A stretch of DNA of 64,000 nucleotides. Origin: Curtobacterium sp. Leaf261. GTDB taxonomy: Bacteria; Actinomycetota; Actinomycetes; Actinomycetales; Microbacteriaceae. The notes beneath the pieces are model-generated. The model saw only the letters and a list, made by a program, of their open reading frames with translations, was not told where the DNA came from and made no database searches. The stretch covers positions 62,870 through 126,869 of the forward strand of contig NZ_LMMJ01000007.1 of the NCBI RefSeq assembly GCF_001422205.1, in the 5' to 3' direction. Below, one piece after another: positions 45,345 to 56,592 of the stretch. Made by a program: the position numbers and the translations under genes. Positions within the stretch are counted from its first letter, which is position 1; the number at the start of each line of letters is the position of its first letter.

Positions 45345-46454
45345 TCAGTCGGTGCTCGCGGACGCCGACGGGGTCGGCGTGGGCGTCGGTGTCTCGTCGT
45401 CGGACGAGGCGAAGCTGCTCCCCGCCGCGGTCACGACGAACGTCCGGAACTCGGCGTTCGAGAACGGCAGGCTGTAGTCGTACTTCTTGCCGTTGACGAG
45501 GATCGTCGGCGTGCCGGAGAAGTCCTTGACGTCCGCGTTCGGGATCCCGTTCGAGGTGACCTTCGTGGTCTCGGCGTCGACCCACTTGGCGAACGTCTGG
45601 TCCTGGATGCACCGGGTGATCGCGGCGACGTGGGTGATCCCCTTCGTCTTCGCCACGAGGGCCGTCAGTGCCGCGTCGTCGAGGCCCTTGGTGTTCTCCT
45701 CGGGCTGGGCGTCGAACAACCGCTGGTTCACGGCGAAGAACTGGTCCGGGCTGGAGTTCGCCACGCACGCCGCGGCGTTGCCCGCGCGCAGCGAGTACTT
45801 GGTGCCCTGCGACCGGTTCGCGAGGATGGCGATGGGGTGGATCTGCACCGTGGCGGCCCCGGAGTTCACGAGACCACGGATGTAGGAGGAGTTCTCCTGC
45901 TCGAACTGTCCGCAGATCGGGCAGAGGTAGTCGACGTACAGGGTGATCCGTACGGTGTCACTCGCACTCGCACCCGAGGGTTCGGTCGCGTCGTCGGTCG
46001 CGGACGCGTCGTCGGTCGCCGATGCACTGGGTGTGCTCCCGCTCGCTGCGTCGGAGGGAGCTGCGGAGCCACTCGCGCTCGCAGTGGCGCTGGCGCTGGA
46101 CGACTCCGCCGGTGCCGACTGACTGTCCGCGCTGACCGCCTCGAGGCCGCGGCCGATGGTGATGCCGCCGTCGGACATGTTCTTCGGGCCGGGCCCGGCG
46201 GGCTGCACGGAGTTGACGAGCACGAGGGTGACCACCGCGACGACGGCCAGCAGCACCACCGCGATGCCGACCTGCAGGCCGACCCGGGTCCGACGCTGCC
46301 GACGCTTCTGCTGCGCGCGCGCCTTCTGGGCACGCACGCGGGCCGCCGCCCTGCGGTGGTTCCGTGCTTCGCGCCCCGGCTTCTCGGGGCGACCCGAGTT
46401 CTCGGGACGGCCCGTGTCGCCGGACCTTCCCGTGCTGTCGGGGCGGTTCGTCAT
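45345..46454 (-). CDS. DsbA-like thioredoxin-fold membrane protein
   Basis: 369 residues from ATG 46454 (GGAGGA 7 bases upstream). A very basic N-terminus, one membrane segment (VGIAVVLLAVVAVVTLVLVNSV), a Ser/Ala/Thr/Asp linker of about 75 residues, then a DsbA-type domain with the redox motif CPIC in YVDYLCPICGQFEQEN and the cis-Pro in SGTPTILVNG. It should form or isomerise disulfides in exported proteins. A Thr/Pro tail ends the protein. Divergent from the ABC ATPase gene. Confidence 0.88.
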   Translation of the reverse strand: MTNRPDSTGRSGDTGRPENSGRPEKPGREARNHRRAAARVRAQKARAQQKRRQRRTRVGLQVGIAVVLLAVVAVVTLVLVNSVQPAGPGPKNMSDGGITIGRGLEAVSADSQSAPAESSSASATASASGSAAPSDAASGSTPSASATDDASATDDATEPSGASASDTVRITLYVDYLCPICGQFEQENSSYIRGLVNSGAATVQIHPIAILANRSQGTKYSLRAGNAAACVANSSPDQFFAVNQRLFDAQPEENTKGLDDAALTALVAKTKGITHVAAITRCIQDQTFAKWVDAETTKVTSNGIPNADVKDFSGTPTILVNGKKYDYSLPFSNAEFRTFVVTAAGSSFASSDDETPTPTPTPSASASTD

Positions 46455-46729
46455 GCGGGAGTCCTCCATGGTGGTCGACGGCGGCTCCGTCTTCGTGTCC
46501 GACCGACGCGGGACCCGCGCTGGCCCGGACGGACCTCGGAAGTGTAGTCGGGAGGGCTGGGAACAGTCCAAACGGTTGCATGGACAACGTCGATGTACTG
46601 GCGCAACGGGCCGAAATCGTGTTCTATGAGCATCGATGGTCGATGTCGCCCATCCGGGGGCCCTCGGGTCGCCGTTCCTCACTACGGATCGTCCGGCACG
46701 TACCTGCCGGTGAAGGAGCACGAACGCTC

Positions 46730-47830
<1,101 letters not shown>

Positions 47831-47850
47831 TCCCCGGAAGCAGTGGCATC

Positions 47851-47893
47851 GGAGCCTGTCGGACCGCCTCACGTGGGCGGGCCGGCAGGCTCC
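47851..47893 (+). terminator. Nested hairpin after ugpC
   Basis: GGAGCCTGTCGG pairs with CCGGCAGGCTCC around an inner CCGCC/GGCGG stem, 20 bases after the stop. Confidence 0.7.
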
Positions 47894-47966
47894 TCGCCGT
47901 CTCCCTGATGTTCCGCCGTACACCCCGGGCCGCACTGCCCGGCCGCACCTGAAAGGTCTGCACGAC

Positions 47967-49277
47967 GTGCCCGACTCGATGTCCATCACCGCAGCCACCG
48001 TCGACCCGGGGCTCCTCGACCTCCCCTGGGACCTGCCACTCGACCTCTGGCCCGACGAGACCATCGCGGCGCTCCCGAAGGGCATCTCGCGGCACCTCGT
48101 CCGGTTCGTGCACCTCAGCGGGTACGTCGCTGCCGTCAAGGAGACGAGCGAGGAGCTCGCGCGGAGCGAGTACGACATGCTCCGGACGCTCCAGCGCATG
48201 GACGTGCCGTGCGTGGACCCGCTCGCCGTCATCACGAACCGCGTCGGGACCGAGGGCGAGTTCCTGCAGCCGGTGCTCGTCACGCGGCACCTACGGTTCT
48301 CGCTCCCCTACCGCGCGCTGTACTCGCAGACCCTCCGCCCGGACACCGCGACCCGACTCGTCGACGCCCTCGCCGTGCTCCTGGTCCGCCTGCACATCAT
48401 CGGGTTCTTCTGGGGCGACGTCTCGCTCTCGAACACGCTCTTCCGCCGGGACGCCGGGTCCTTCGCCGCGTACCTGGTGGATGCCGAGACCGGCAAGCTC
48501 TACCCGGGTGGTCTGTCGAACGGGCAGCGCGAGAACGACCTCGAGATCGCGCGCGTGAACATCGCCGGCGAGCTGCTCGACCTGGAGGCCGGCGGTCGCC
48601 TCGACGAGAACGCGGACCCTGTCGCGGTCTCCGACGGCATCGTCGCGCAGTACCGGATGCTCTGGAAGGAGCTCACCGGCACCGAGCAGTTCGCGGCGTC
48701 GGAACGCTGGCGCATCAACGACCGCGTCGAGCGCCTGAACGACCTGGGGTTCGACATCGAGGAGCTCGCGATCAAGACGGCGGAGGGCGGCACCCAGGTC
48801 CGCATCCAGCCGAAGGTCGTCGATGCCGGGCACCACCAGCGCCGGCTGCTCCGCCTGACCGGGATCGACGCCGGTGAGAACCAGGCGCGCCGCCTGCTTA
48901 ACGACCTCGATGCCTACCGCGCACGGAACGGTCGCGACGAGCTCGACGAGGAGATGGTGGCACACGAGTGGGTCTCGAAGGTGTTCGAGCCCGTCGTCCG
49001 TGCGATCCCCCGCGAGCTCCGCGGACGCCTGGAGCCCGCCGAGGTGTTCCACCAGCTGCTCGAGCACCGCTGGTTCATGGCGCAGCAGCAGGAACGGTCG
49101 ATCTCCCTGCCCGAGGCGACGACGGCGTACGTGAACGACGTCCTGCGACACCGCCGTGACGAGCGCTTGCTCATCAACCCGCCGACGACGTCCATCCCGG
49201 TGCTCGACGGCAGCGAGGACCTCGCGGAGCCGGTCGCCGACGACGACGTCGTGGAGGACTGGCGCGCGAACGTCTGA
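47967..49277 (+). CDS. DUF4032 domain protein, kinase-like fold
   Basis: 436 residues from GTG 47967 (AAAGG upstream; ATG 47979 is possible). The N-terminal half has lipopolysaccharide kinase-like features: VAAVKETSEELARSEYDMLRTLQ (lysine and glutamate), RLHIIGFFWGDVSLSNTLFRRD (catalytic loop, with Asp and Asn) and AYLVDAETGKLYPG (metal-binding Asp). The C-terminal half is DUF4032 proper. It may phosphorylate an unknown acceptor. It follows ugpC after a terminator and is convergent with rlmB across the family B hairpin. Confidence 0.8.
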   Translation: MPDSMSITAATVDPGLLDLPWDLPLDLWPDETIAALPKGISRHLVRFVHLSGYVAAVKETSEELARSEYDMLRTLQRMDVPCVDPLAVITNRVGTEGEFLQPVLVTRHLRFSLPYRALYSQTLRPDTATRLVDALAVLLVRLHIIGFFWGDVSLSNTLFRRDAGSFAAYLVDAETGKLYPGGLSNGQRENDLEIARVNIAGELLDLEAGGRLDENADPVAVSDGIVAQYRMLWKELTGTEQFAASERWRINDRVERLNDLGFDIEELAIKTAEGGTQVRIQPKVVDAGHHQRRLLRLTGIDAGENQARRLLNDLDAYRARNGRDELDEEMVAHEWVSKVFEPVVRAIPRELRGRLEPAEVFHQLLEHRWFMAQQQERSISLPEATTAYVNDVLRHRRDERLLINPPTTSIPVLDGSEDLAEPVADDDVVEDWRANV

Positions 49278-49298
49278 CCCCCGGCCCCCTCCCGTCTC

Positions 49299-49370
49299 CG
49301 CAAAACACCAGGAAGGCCGGATCGCGCAGGGAAATACCTCTGCGCGGCCCGGCCAACCTGGTGTTTTGCG
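49299..49370. repeat. Family B 72-bp hairpin, copy 2 (inverted)
   Basis: The same outer arms as copy 1, with the loop GGAAATACCT, which is copy 1's loop in the other orientation (AGGTATTTCC). It again lies between convergent genes. Confidence 0.88.
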
Positions 49371-49401
49371 GACGGGGATGGGGGCGGGGCCGGGGCCGGG
49401 G

Positions 49402-50421
49402 TCAGCCCTTCCGGCGCCGGGAGACCTCCCACAGCGTGACGCTCGCCGCGATGCCCGCGTTGAGGGACTCGGCGGCACTCGAGATCGGGATCGACACGAT
49501 CGCGTCGCACGTCTCGGTGACGAGTCGGGAGAGCCCCTTGCCCTCGCTCCCGACGACGATGACGATCGGCCGGTCCGCGAGCTCGAGGGCGTCGAGCTGC
49601 ACGTCGCCGTCGCCGTCGAGCCCGAGCACGAACAGGCCCTGGGACTTCAGCGACTTGAGGGTCTGGGTCAGGTTCGACGCCATCGCGACCGGCACCCGGG
49701 CGGCCGCGCCGGCCGAGGTCTTCCACGCCGACGCGGTCACACCGACCGAACGGCGCGACGGCACGAGCACGCCGTGTCCGCCGAAGGCCGCCGTCGACCG
49801 GATGATCGCCCCGAGGTTCCGCGGGTCGGTGATGCCGTCGAGCGCCACGATGAGCGGCACCTGGTTCTTCCGGATCGCCCGCTCGACGAGGTCCTCGGCG
49901 TGCGAGTACTCGTACGGCGGCACCTTGAGCGCCACGCCCTGGTGGACGGCGTCGTGCCCGGAGATGCGGTCGAGCTCCGGACGCATGACCTCCATCACGG
50001 GGATGCCGCGGTGGGTGGCGAGCGACAGGATCTCCTTGACGCGGTCGTCCATCTCGAGGCGCGTGGCCAGGTACAGCGTCGACGCCGGGATCTTCGCACG
50101 GAGCGCCTCAACCACGGAGTTCCGGCCGGTCACGAGCTCCGAGTCGTCACTCGCGCGGCGCTGCTGCGGGCCGGGAGCGCGGAGCGTCCGGGGCTGCGGG
50201 GCCGTCGACGCACCGTGCCTGGTGCGTGCCGCGACGAGCCGTTCGGACGCGGCCTTACGCTTGCCGGCGGGGTGGTACGGACGGTCCTCGGCCTTCGGCG
50301 TGGGCTTCTTGCCCTCGAGCGCCTGGCGCCCCTGACCACCGGAACCGACCTGGCCGTTGCCCTTCGTGCCGGACCGGACGGCACCGGGCCGCCCCTTCTT
50401 CTTGCCGGATACGTTCTTCAT
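49402..50421 (-). CDS. rlmB: 23S rRNA (guanosine-2'-O-)-methyltransferase
   Basis: 339 residues. A long basic, Gly/Lys-rich N-terminal extension (about 90 residues) precedes a SpoU_sub_bind domain ([23 protein letters not shown]) and the SPOUT knot: [32 protein letters not shown] and [22 protein letters not shown] (motifs 1-3). It methylates G2251 of 23S rRNA in the family. ATG overlaps the cysS stop (ATGA). Last gene of the carD-ispDF-cysS group. Confidence 0.93.
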   Translation of the reverse strand: MKNVSGKKKGRPGAVRSGTKGNGQVGSGGQGRQALEGKKPTPKAEDRPYHPAGKRKAASERLVAARTRHGASTAPQPRTLRAPGPQQRRASDDSELVTGRNSVVEALRAKIPASTLYLATRLEMDDRVKEILSLATHRGIPVMEVMRPELDRISGHDAVHQGVALKVPPYEYSHAEDLVERAIRKNQVPLIVALDGITDPRNLGAIIRSTAAFGGHGVLVPSRRSVGVTASAWKTSAGAAARVPVAMASNLTQTLKSLKSQGLFVLGLDGDGDVQLDALELADRPIVIVVGSEGKGLSRLVTETCDAIVSIPISSAAESLNAGIAASVTLWEVSRRRKG

Positions 50422-51839
50422 GCGATGCTCCAATGGGTTCCGGACGCTGCGTCCTCGATCGTGATGCCGGCCGCCGCGAGGTCGTCGCGGACTCGGTCGG
50501 CTGTGGCGAAGTCACGGTTCGCCCTGGCGTGTGCGCGTTCCTCGACGAGTCGTTCGACGAGGGCTGCGAGTGGCGCGGCAGAGGGGTCCTCCGCCGCGGT
50601 GGACCACGTGTCCGAGGTCGGGTCGATCCCGAGCACCTCGACCATCGCGGTGACGTGTCGGAACGCGGTCTCGAGGCCGGCGAGGTCGTCGGTGTCGAGT
50701 GCGGCGTTCCCGGTGCGGACGGTCTCGTGCAGCACGGCGAGCGCCTGCGGGACCGAGAGGTCGTCGTCCATCGCGAGCGCGAAAGCGTCCGGAACCGCGG
50801 TCGGGGCCCCGCCGCCGACACCAGCGGCACCGTCCTCGAGCCGCCGCCGCGCCCGCACGAGGAAGCCGGTGATCCGCTCGAGCGCCGCAGCGGCCTCGGT
50901 CAGCGAGCCGTCGTGGTGGTCGATGGTGGACCGGTAGTGCGCGGCGCCGAGGAAGTACCGGACGACGATCGCCGGTGCCGCCGCCAGGAAGTCGGACGCG
51001 AAGATCGAGTTGCCGAGCGACTTCGACATCTTCTGGCCCGCGACCGTCACGAGTCCGTTGTGCAGCCAGTAGGTCGCGAACGGGTCGCCCGCTGCCGTCG
51101 ACTGCGCGAGCTCGTTCTCGTGGTGCGGGAAGCGCAGGTCGAGCCCACCGCCGTGGATGTCGAACGCCGGGCCGAGGTACCGCCTGGACATCGCCGAGCA
51201 CTCGATGTGCCAGCCGGGTCGTCCAGGGCCCCACGGCGAGTCCCACGACGCGGTCGCGGGCTCCCCGGTCTTCGTGCCCTTCCAGAGCGCGAAGTCCCTG
51301 GCGTCCCGCTTGCCCCGCGGGTCCGCGTCGGCAGCCTCGACCATGTCCTCGCGCTGCTGCCGCGTGAGCGCGCCGTAGGACTCCCAGCTCGCGGTGTCGA
51401 AGTACACGTCACCGGAGTCGTCCGCGGCCACGTAGGCATGTCCGCGCGAGATCAGCCGGGTGATGATCTCCTGCATCTCCGGGATGCTCGCGGTCGCGCG
51501 GGGTTCGTACGTCGGCGGCAGGATCCCGAGCGCACGGTAGCCGGCCGTGAACTCGAGCTCGACCCGGTACGCCCGCGCCCACCACGGTTCGTCGGTGCCC
51601 GCGGACAGGTCGAGGACCTTGTCGTCGATGTCGGTCACGTTCCGCACGAGCGTGACGGTGTGGCCGCGGTAGGTCAGCCAGCGTCGCCAGATGTCGTACA
51701 CGAGCGCGGACCGGAGGTGTCCGATGTGCGGCGACGACTGCACCGTCGGCCCACAGACGTACATGCTGACCCGACCCTCGACGAGCGGGGTCAGGTCGAC
51801 GACGTCGTGTGCGCGGGAGTCGTAGAGGCGAACGGTCAC
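50418..51839 (-). CDS. cysS: Cysteinyl-tRNA synthetase
   Basis: 473 residues from GTG 51839. Class I motifs: PHIGHLRS (HIGH) and [10 protein letters not shown] (KMSKS). Zinc-binding residues include Cys in YVCGPTVQ and in WHIECSAM with the following HHENE. Charges tRNA-Cys in the cytosol. It begins 10 bases after ispDF and overlaps rlmB by 4, in an operon order shared by many actinobacteria. Confidence 0.96.
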   Translation of the reverse strand: MTVRLYDSRAHDVVDLTPLVEGRVSMYVCGPTVQSSPHIGHLRSALVYDIWRRWLTYRGHTVTLVRNVTDIDDKVLDLSAGTDEPWWARAYRVELEFTAGYRALGILPPTYEPRATASIPEMQEIITRLISRGHAYVAADDSGDVYFDTASWESYGALTRQQREDMVEAADADPRGKRDARDFALWKGTKTGEPATASWDSPWGPGRPGWHIECSAMSRRYLGPAFDIHGGGLDLRFPHHENELAQSTAAGDPFATYWLHNGLVTVAGQKMSKSLGNSIFASDFLAAAPAIVVRYFLGAAHYRSTIDHHDGSLTEAAAALERITGFLVRARRRLEDGAAGVGGGAPTAVPDAFALAMDDDLSVPQALAVLHETVRTGNAALDTDDLAGLETAFRHVTAMVEVLGIDPTSDTWSTAAEDPSAAPLAALVERLVEERAHARANRDFATADRVRDDLAAAGITIEDAASGTHWSIA

Positions 51840-51849
51840 GGTGACCAGC

Positions 51850-53193
51850 CTATTCGGGGTCGGAGCGTGCGTCGGCAGGCTGCGGTGACCGGTGCACGAG
51901 CGCGGTCGCGATCGACGCGAGGCCCTCGTCGCGCCCGGTGAACCCGAGACCGTCCGTCGTGGTGCCGGAGACGCTGACGGGTGCTCCGACCACGGCGGCG
52001 AGCGCGGTCTCCATCTCCGTCCGCCGTGCACCGATCCGGGGCCGGTTGCCGATCACCTGGACCGTGACGCTCGACGGCGTCCACCCGGCCTCGGCGAGCA
52101 GTCCGACGGCGCCCGTCAGGAACACCGATCCGTCGGCACCGGCATACCGCGGGTCGTCCGTCCCGAAGGTGCCGCCGATGTCGCCGAGTCCGCCCGCCGA
52201 CAGCAGCGCGTCGCACACCGCGTGCGCCACGGCGTCGCCGTCGCTGTGTCCGGCGAGACCCGGCTCACCCGGGAAGTCCAGGAGTCCGACGCGGCACGGC
52301 GCCGACGGGTCGAACGCGTGCACGTCGACCCCGAGACCGACGCGGGTCGCGATCGTGGGTGGTGCGGTCGGACCGGACGGGAGGATCGGTGCGGCCCCGA
52401 CGGTCGCCGGTGCGTCCCGCGGACCCGCACCTCCGGTACCCGCGGCGCCCTGTCGTTCGCCGAGGATCGCCTCGGCACGGCGGAGGTCCCACGGCGTGGT
52501 GATCTTGAACGCATCGGCGTCGCCCCGCACGGTGCGGACGACCCCGCCCGCTGCCTGGAACACCCCGGCGTCGTCGGTCTCCGAACGGGATGACCGCGCG
52601 TAGGCGGCGCGGAGCTCGGCCGCGGGGAAACCCTGCGGGGTCTGCACGCCGACGAGTTCGGACCGGTCGACGGTCTCGAGGACGACGCCGGACCCGACGT
52701 CGTCGTGCTCGCCGCGGTCGATCCGTTTCACGGTGTCCGTGACGGGCAGGGCGGGGACGATGCCGGCGCCCGTCGACTCGACCGCGTCGAACACCCGCAG
52801 GACCTGCGTGACCGGTGTCAGCACCCGTGCCGCGTCGTGGACCAGCACCGTGGTGACGGAGTCCGGCAGCACACCCAGACCGGCGACGACCGACGCATGG
52901 CGATCCGAGCCTCCCGGCACGACCGCCGTGTACCCGACCATCGACCCGGCGACGGACGCGACCAGTCTGCGGCACTCGTCGAGCCGGTCGGCGGGAGCGA
53001 CCACGACGACGAACGTGGGCTCCGGCAGCATGAAGAGCGTCGCGAGCGCCCGGTCGAGCATGAGTCGGCCGGCCACCGGGACGAACGCCTTGGCGGTGCC
53101 GACACCCAGCCGTGTCCCCGATCCGGCCGCGACGACGACGACCGCCCGCGAGACCGGAGTCTCACGGGCGGTCGTTCGTGATGCCGTCGTCAC
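51850..53193 (-). CDS. ispDF: Bifunctional IspD/IspF, isoprenoid (MEP) pathway
   Basis: 447 residues from GTG 53193. Residues 15-240 are Isp[27 protein letters not shown] and [11 protein letters not shown]. After a Gly/Ala/Pro linker, residues about 285-440 are Isp[30 protein letters not shown] (metal ligands Asp and His) and GFTGRDEG. Together they carry out two steps between MEP and the cyclic diphosphate. In mycobacteria these are separate genes; the fusion is common in Microbacteriaceae. It starts 7 bases after carD. Confidence 0.94.
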   Translation of the reverse strand: MTTASRTTARETPVSRAVVVVAAGSGTRLGVGTAKAFVPVAGRLMLDRALATLFMLPEPTFVVVVAPADRLDECRRLVASVAGSMVGYTAVVPGGSDRHASVVAGLGVLPDSVTTVLVHDAARVLTPVTQVLRVFDAVESTGAGIVPALPVTDTVKRIDRGEHDDVGSGVVLETVDRSELVGVQTPQGFPAAELRAAYARSSRSETDDAGVFQAAGGVVRTVRGDADAFKITTPWDLRRAEAILGERQGAAGTGGAGPRDAPATVGAAPILPSGPTAPPTIATRVGLGVDVHAFDPSAPCRVGLLDFPGEPGLAGHSDGDAVAHAVCDALLSAGGLGDIGGTFGTDDPRYAGADGSVFLTGAVGLLAEAGWTPSSVTVQVIGNRPRIGARRTEMETALAAVVGAPVSVSGTTTDGLGFTGRDEGLASIATALVHRSPQPADARSDPE

Positions 53194-53200
53194 GCTGCGT

Positions 53201-53683
53201 TCAGGAGGCGAGGACCTCGTCGAGGACGGTCGATGCCTTGTCCTCGTCGGTCTTCTCCGCGAGTGCCAGCTCCGAGATGAGGATCTGACGCGCCTTGGCG
53301 AGCATGCGCTTCTCGCCGGCGGAGAGTCCGCGGTCCTGGTCACGGCGCCAGAGGTCGCGGACGACCTCGGAGACCTTGATGACGTCGCCCGACGCGAGCT
53401 TCTCGAGGTTCGCCTTGTACCGGCGGGACCAGTTCGTCGGTTCCTCGGTGAACGGGGCACGGAGCACCTCGAACACACGGTCGAGGCCTTCCTTGCCGAT
53501 GACGTCGCGCACGCCGACCAAGTCGACGTTGTCCGCCGGTACCTCGATCGTCAGGTCGCCCTGCGTCACGCGCAGCTTGAGATAGACCTTCTCCTCGCCC
53601 TTGATGATCCGTGTCTTCACTTCTGAGATGGTCGCTGCCCCATGATGGGGGTAGACCACGGTCTCGCCGACCTCGAATTGCAT
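53201..53683 (-). CDS. carD: CarD-type RNA polymerase-binding regulator
   Basis: 160 residues, the actinobacterial CarD length. The N-terminal RNAP interaction domain has [17 protein letters not shown] and [10 protein letters not shown]; the C-terminal domain holds the conserved [45 protein letters not shown], whose Trp stabilises the open promoter complex. It is essential in mycobacteria and activates rRNA promoters. GGAG lies 10 bases before the ATG. It heads the ispDF-cysS-rlmB group. Confidence 0.95.
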   Translation of the reverse strand: MQFEVGETVVYPHHGAATISEVKTRIIKGEEKVYLKLRVTQGDLTIEVPADNVDLVGVRDVIGKEGLDRVFEVLRAPFTEEPTNWSRRYKANLEKLASGDVIKVSEVVRDLWRRDQDRGLSAGEKRMLAKARQILISELALAEKTDEDKASTVLDEVLAS

Positions 53684-53771
53684 TAATCAGGCTCCGTTCC
53701 GAGATACCCAGTTTACCACAAGCTGAATTCGGGTAAGGGAGTCCTAACCACGGGCGGTCCAGGCGGATCGC

Positions 53772-53777
53772 TAAGAT
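53772..53777 (+). promoter_or_regulatory. -10 hexamer of the lipoprotein gene
   Basis: TAAGAT, about 44 bases before the TTG start. Confidence 0.5.
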
Positions 53778-53820
53778 GGGCCGGGACCGCTCGGTCCGTC
53801 ACGCCACCACTGGAGGAATC

Positions 53821-54384
53821 TTGCGAGCTCGGGTAACCGTGTCCGTCGCCGTCGCGGCAACCATCGCCCTCGGCACCGCCGGGTGCGGGTTCATGACGCC
53901 GCAGTCGACCACGGAGCACTACGACGCGAGTGACGGCGTCAGCGTCACGGTCGGCAAGGTCGACGTGCGCAACGCGATCCTGTTCACCGACGACGGCGAG
54001 AGCGCGCGGTTCGTCGCGACGCTCGTCAACAACTCGGACTCCCGCAAGGTCGTCACGATCCAGGCGAAGGGCAAGAACTCCGACGAGACGGACGTCACGG
54101 TGCCCGCCAACTCGAGCCTCGACCTCGCGAAGGACTCCGACGCGGTCGTGTTCGACCGGCTCGGCTCGAAGGCCGGGGTGCTCACCAGGGTCTTCTTCAC
54201 CTACCCGTCCGCCGAGGGCGCCTCGATCCGCGTCCCCGTCCTGACCGGCGCACTCGAGGAGTACAAGACCCTCCTCCCGACACCGTCGTCGACGGCGACC
54301 GTCCCCGCGACGGACCCGACGCTGACCCCGGCGCCCTACACCGACGCCACGCCGTCCGAGTCCGCGACTCCCGCGGCGGGCTGA
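53821..54384 (+). CDS. Lipoprotein, function unknown
   Basis: 187 residues from TTG 53821, chosen because GGAGG lies 4 bases before it and the signal peptide then has a proper charged start (RARVTVSVAVAATIALGTAGCGF). LGTAGC is the lipobox; the cysteine near residue 22 would be lipidated, anchoring the protein outside the membrane. The body (VSVTVGKVDVRNAILFTDDGESARFVATLVNNS) is a beta-sandwich-like fold seen in actinobacterial lipoproteins of the LpqE type. A Pro/Thr/Ser tail follows. Strong terminator downstream. Confidence 0.82.
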   Translation: MRARVTVSVAVAATIALGTAGCGFMTPQSTTEHYDASDGVSVTVGKVDVRNAILFTDDGESARFVATLVNNSDSRKVVTIQAKGKNSDETDVTVPANSSLDLAKDSDAVVFDRLGSKAGVLTRVFFTYPSAEGASIRVPVLTGALEEYKTLLPTPSSTATVPATDPTLTPAPYTDATPSESATPAAG

Positions 54385-54399
54385 GCCCACGGAGCACGT

Positions 54400-54432
54400 G
54401 AACGCCCCCGGTCCGTCGGACCGGGGGCGTTC
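54400..54432 (+). terminator. Strong terminator of the lipoprotein gene
   Basis: GAACGCCCCCGGTCC and GGACCGGGGGCGTTC form a perfect 15-bp stem with a 3-base loop, followed by TGCGTG. Confidence 0.88.
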
Positions 54433-54466
54433 TGCGTGACCGGCACCGTGCCTCCCGGCCGTGCGC

Positions 54467-54540
54467 GTGTTCTGAACACGCCCGTCCACGGGGAACACGC
54501 GGATGTGGGTGTTCCCGCCGGACCCCCGTGTTCAGAACAC
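54467..54540. repeat. Family C 74-bp element, copy 2
   Basis: GTGTTCTGAACAC at one end and GTGTTCAGAACAC at the other form outer arms; GGGAACAC and GTGTTCCC form an inner stem. It lies between convergent genes. A family A half-site (CCGTGCCTCCCG) precedes it near 54444. Confidence 0.8.
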
Positions 54541-54583
54541 GCGCGCGCAGCGGCGAGCCGGCCAGCCGGCCAGCCGGCGGCGG

Positions 54584-55264
54584 TCAGGCCTCGATGCGGT
54601 AGCCGAGCCCCCGGACCGTCACGAGCAGCTCGGGCGCGCTCGGGATCCGCTCGATCTTCGACCGGATCCGCTTGATGTGCACGTCGAGGGTCTTCGTGTC
54701 CCCGAAGTAGTCCGAACCCCACACCCGGTCGATGAGCTGTCCGCGCGTGAGCACCCGCCCGGCGTTCCGGAGCAGCAGCTCGAGGAGCTCGAACTCCTTG
54801 AGCGGCATCGGGACGTCCGAGCCGTCGACACTCACGGTGTGGCGCTCGACGTCCATCCGGATGCCGCCGACCTGGAGCAGCCCGGTGTCACCCGGGTCGT
54901 CCTCGGTGCGGCGACGGAGCACGGCACGCATCCGCGCGAGGAGCTCGCGCGTGGAGTACGGCTTCGTGACGTAGTCGTCGGCGCCGAGCTCCAGCCCGAC
55001 GACGATGTCGACCTCGGAATCCTTCGCGGTGAGCATGATGATCGGTGCGTTCGACCGGGTGCGGATCTGCCGACACACCTCGGTGCCGGACAGCCCCGGG
55101 AGCATCAGGTCGAGGAGCACCAGGTCCGGGTTGTCGGCGTCGAACCGCGCCAGGGCGGTGACACCGTCCGCGGCGACGGAGGTCTCGTACCCCTCGCGCT
55201 GCAGCAGGAACTCGAGCGGGCCACTCAGGGCGGGTTCGTCGTCGACGATGAGGATGTGGGTCAC
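54584..55264 (-). CDS. regX3: Phosphate-responsive response regulator RegX3
   Basis: 226 residues from GTG 55264. Receiver: DDE at 8-10, phosphoryl-accepting Asp in LVLLDLMLPGLSG and Lys in YVTKPYS. Winged helix: MPLKEFELLELLLRNAGRVLTRGQLIDRVWGSDYFGDTKTLDVHIKRIRSKIE. It starts 2 bases after the senX3 stop. Binds PHO-box direct repeats; a set of three lies between senX3 and phoU. Controls phosphate uptake and starvation genes. Confidence 0.93.
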   Translation of the reverse strand: MTHILIVDDEPALSGPLEFLLQREGYETSVAADGVTALARFDADNPDLVLLDLMLPGLSGTEVCRQIRTRSNAPIIMLTAKDSEVDIVVGLELGADDYVTKPYSTRELLARMRAVLRRRTEDDPGDTGLLQVGGIRMDVERHTVSVDGSDVPMPLKEFELLELLLRNAGRVLTRGQLIDRVWGSDYFGDTKTLDVHIKRIRSKIERIPSAPELLVTVRGLGYRIEA

Positions 55265-55266
55265 GA

Positions 55267-56427
55267 TCAGTGCTCTTCCAAGTGGTCTTCGAGTGCGGTG
55301 GTCAGTGCGGTGTCCGCCTCGGGCAGGCGGATGGTGAACGTCGAGCCCTTGCCGGTCTGCGACCAGACCTTCACGGAGCCACCGTGGTTCCCGACGACGT
55401 GCTTCACGATGGCGAGTCCGAGTCCCGTCCCGCCGGTGGCCCGCGACCGTGCGGGATCGACGCGGTAGAAGCGCTCGAACACGCGGTCGAGGTCGGCCTC
55501 GGGGATCCCGACTCCCTGATCGGTGACGGCGATCTCCACGAAGCCCTTGGTGCTCCGGACCCCCACGCCGACCCTGGTGTTGTCCGGCGAGTACTTGATC
55601 GCGTTCGCGATGAGGTTCGACACCGCGATCTGGAGCAGACCCGGGTCGCCGATGACCCGGAGCTTCGACTTCTTCTCGCGGGCGATGGCGATCCCACGGC
55701 TCGCGGCGACGACGGCGTTCGTGTCGACGGCGGCCTCGACGACGCCGTCGATACCGACCTCCTCGCTGGCCTCGATCGCGTCGACGGACTGCAGCCGCGA
55801 CAGCTCGATGATGTCCTTGGTGAGCGCTCCGAGACGCTCGGACTCGGTGATCAGCTGCCCGGCGAAGCGCTTGACGTGCACCGGGTCGTCCGCCGCGGCG
55901 ACCAGCGTCTCGGCGAGCAGGCCGATCGCGCCGATCGGGGTCTTCAGCTCATGCGAGATGTTCGCGACGAAGTCCCGCCGGACCTCGTCGATCCTGCGGC
56001 TCTCGGTGAGGTCGTCCGCCGTCAGGAGCACGTACCGGTTGCCGAGGGTCGCCGCTCGGAAGCTGAGGTACCCGACCATCTCGCCGCGACGGCCGCGCGG
56101 GAGCTCGAGGTCCTCGGACCCCATCTCACCGCTCGAACGGACCCGGTCGACCAGGCGCATGAGCTCCTTGTGCGCGAGCCGCCGCCGGACGACGAGCCCG
56201 ACCGCGAGTGCCTGCGGCGAGGTCGCGACGACGGTGTTCGACGGATCGACGACCACCGCAGGGTTGTGCATGGTCGCGATCACGGCGGCGATGCCGTCGG
56301 GGAGCGCCCGGTCTGCGACGTCCGCAGCGCGTGCCGTTCGTTCCGCGGCGAGGATCACCACCACCACACCCGCACCGAACACACCGCCGAGGAGCATCGA
56401 CAGTGGCACGAGCCACGCGTTGTCCAT
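55267..56427 (-). CDS. senX3: Sensor histidine kinase SenX3
   Basis: 386 residues. One clear membrane segment at the start (VPLSMLLGGVFGAGVVVVILA), a PAS-like domain, the H box NISHELKTPIGAIGLL, N box NLIANAIKYSP and G boxes DQGVGI and GGTGLGLAIV. It phosphorylates RegX3 at low phosphate, with PhoU and the Pst transporter as usual partners. Divergent from phoU. A lone transmembrane segment is usual for this group. Confidence 0.93.
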   Translation of the reverse strand: MDNAWLVPLSMLLGGVFGAGVVVVILAAERTARAADVADRALPDGIAAVIATMHNPAVVVDPSNTVVATSPQALAVGLVVRRRLAHKELMRLVDRVRSSGEMGSEDLELPRGRRGEMVGYLSFRAATLGNRYVLLTADDLTESRRIDEVRRDFVANISHELKTPIGAIGLLAETLVAAADDPVHVKRFAGQLITESERLGALTKDIIELSRLQSVDAIEASEEVGIDGVVEAAVDTNAVVAASRGIAIAREKKSKLRVIGDPGLLQIAVSNLIANAIKYSPDNTRVGVGVRSTKGFVEIAVTDQGVGIPEADLDRVFERFYRVDPARSRATGGTGLGLAIVKHVVGNHGGSVKVWSQTGKGSTFTIRLPEADTALTTALEDHLEEH

Positions 56428-56498
56428 GCCGCCAGTGTAGGGATGGTCGGGTCCCGTTCCGCCACCGTCCGCCGGCCTCCCGGTCGCCGGGACGAAGC

Positions 56499-56527
56499 GT
56501 TCAGCCCCGCGTCACCGTCCGTTCACC
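56499..56527. promoter_or_regulatory. Triple PHO box (RegX3 binding site)
   Basis: GTTCAGC, CGTCACC and GTTCACC, each starting 11 bases after the last (56499, 56510, 56521). The layout equals the actinobacterial PHO box, here with three units, between senX3 and phoU. Confidence 0.85.
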
Positions 56528-56592
56528 TGGAGACCCCAGACTCGCTCGTGATGTCCAGGACCTCCGGACATGTGCCGAAGGAAGGGCTCACC

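Noticed and set aside
49156..50937. 593-codon plus-strand ORF across rlmB
   Set aside because: It is antisense to rlmB and cysS and has no domain.
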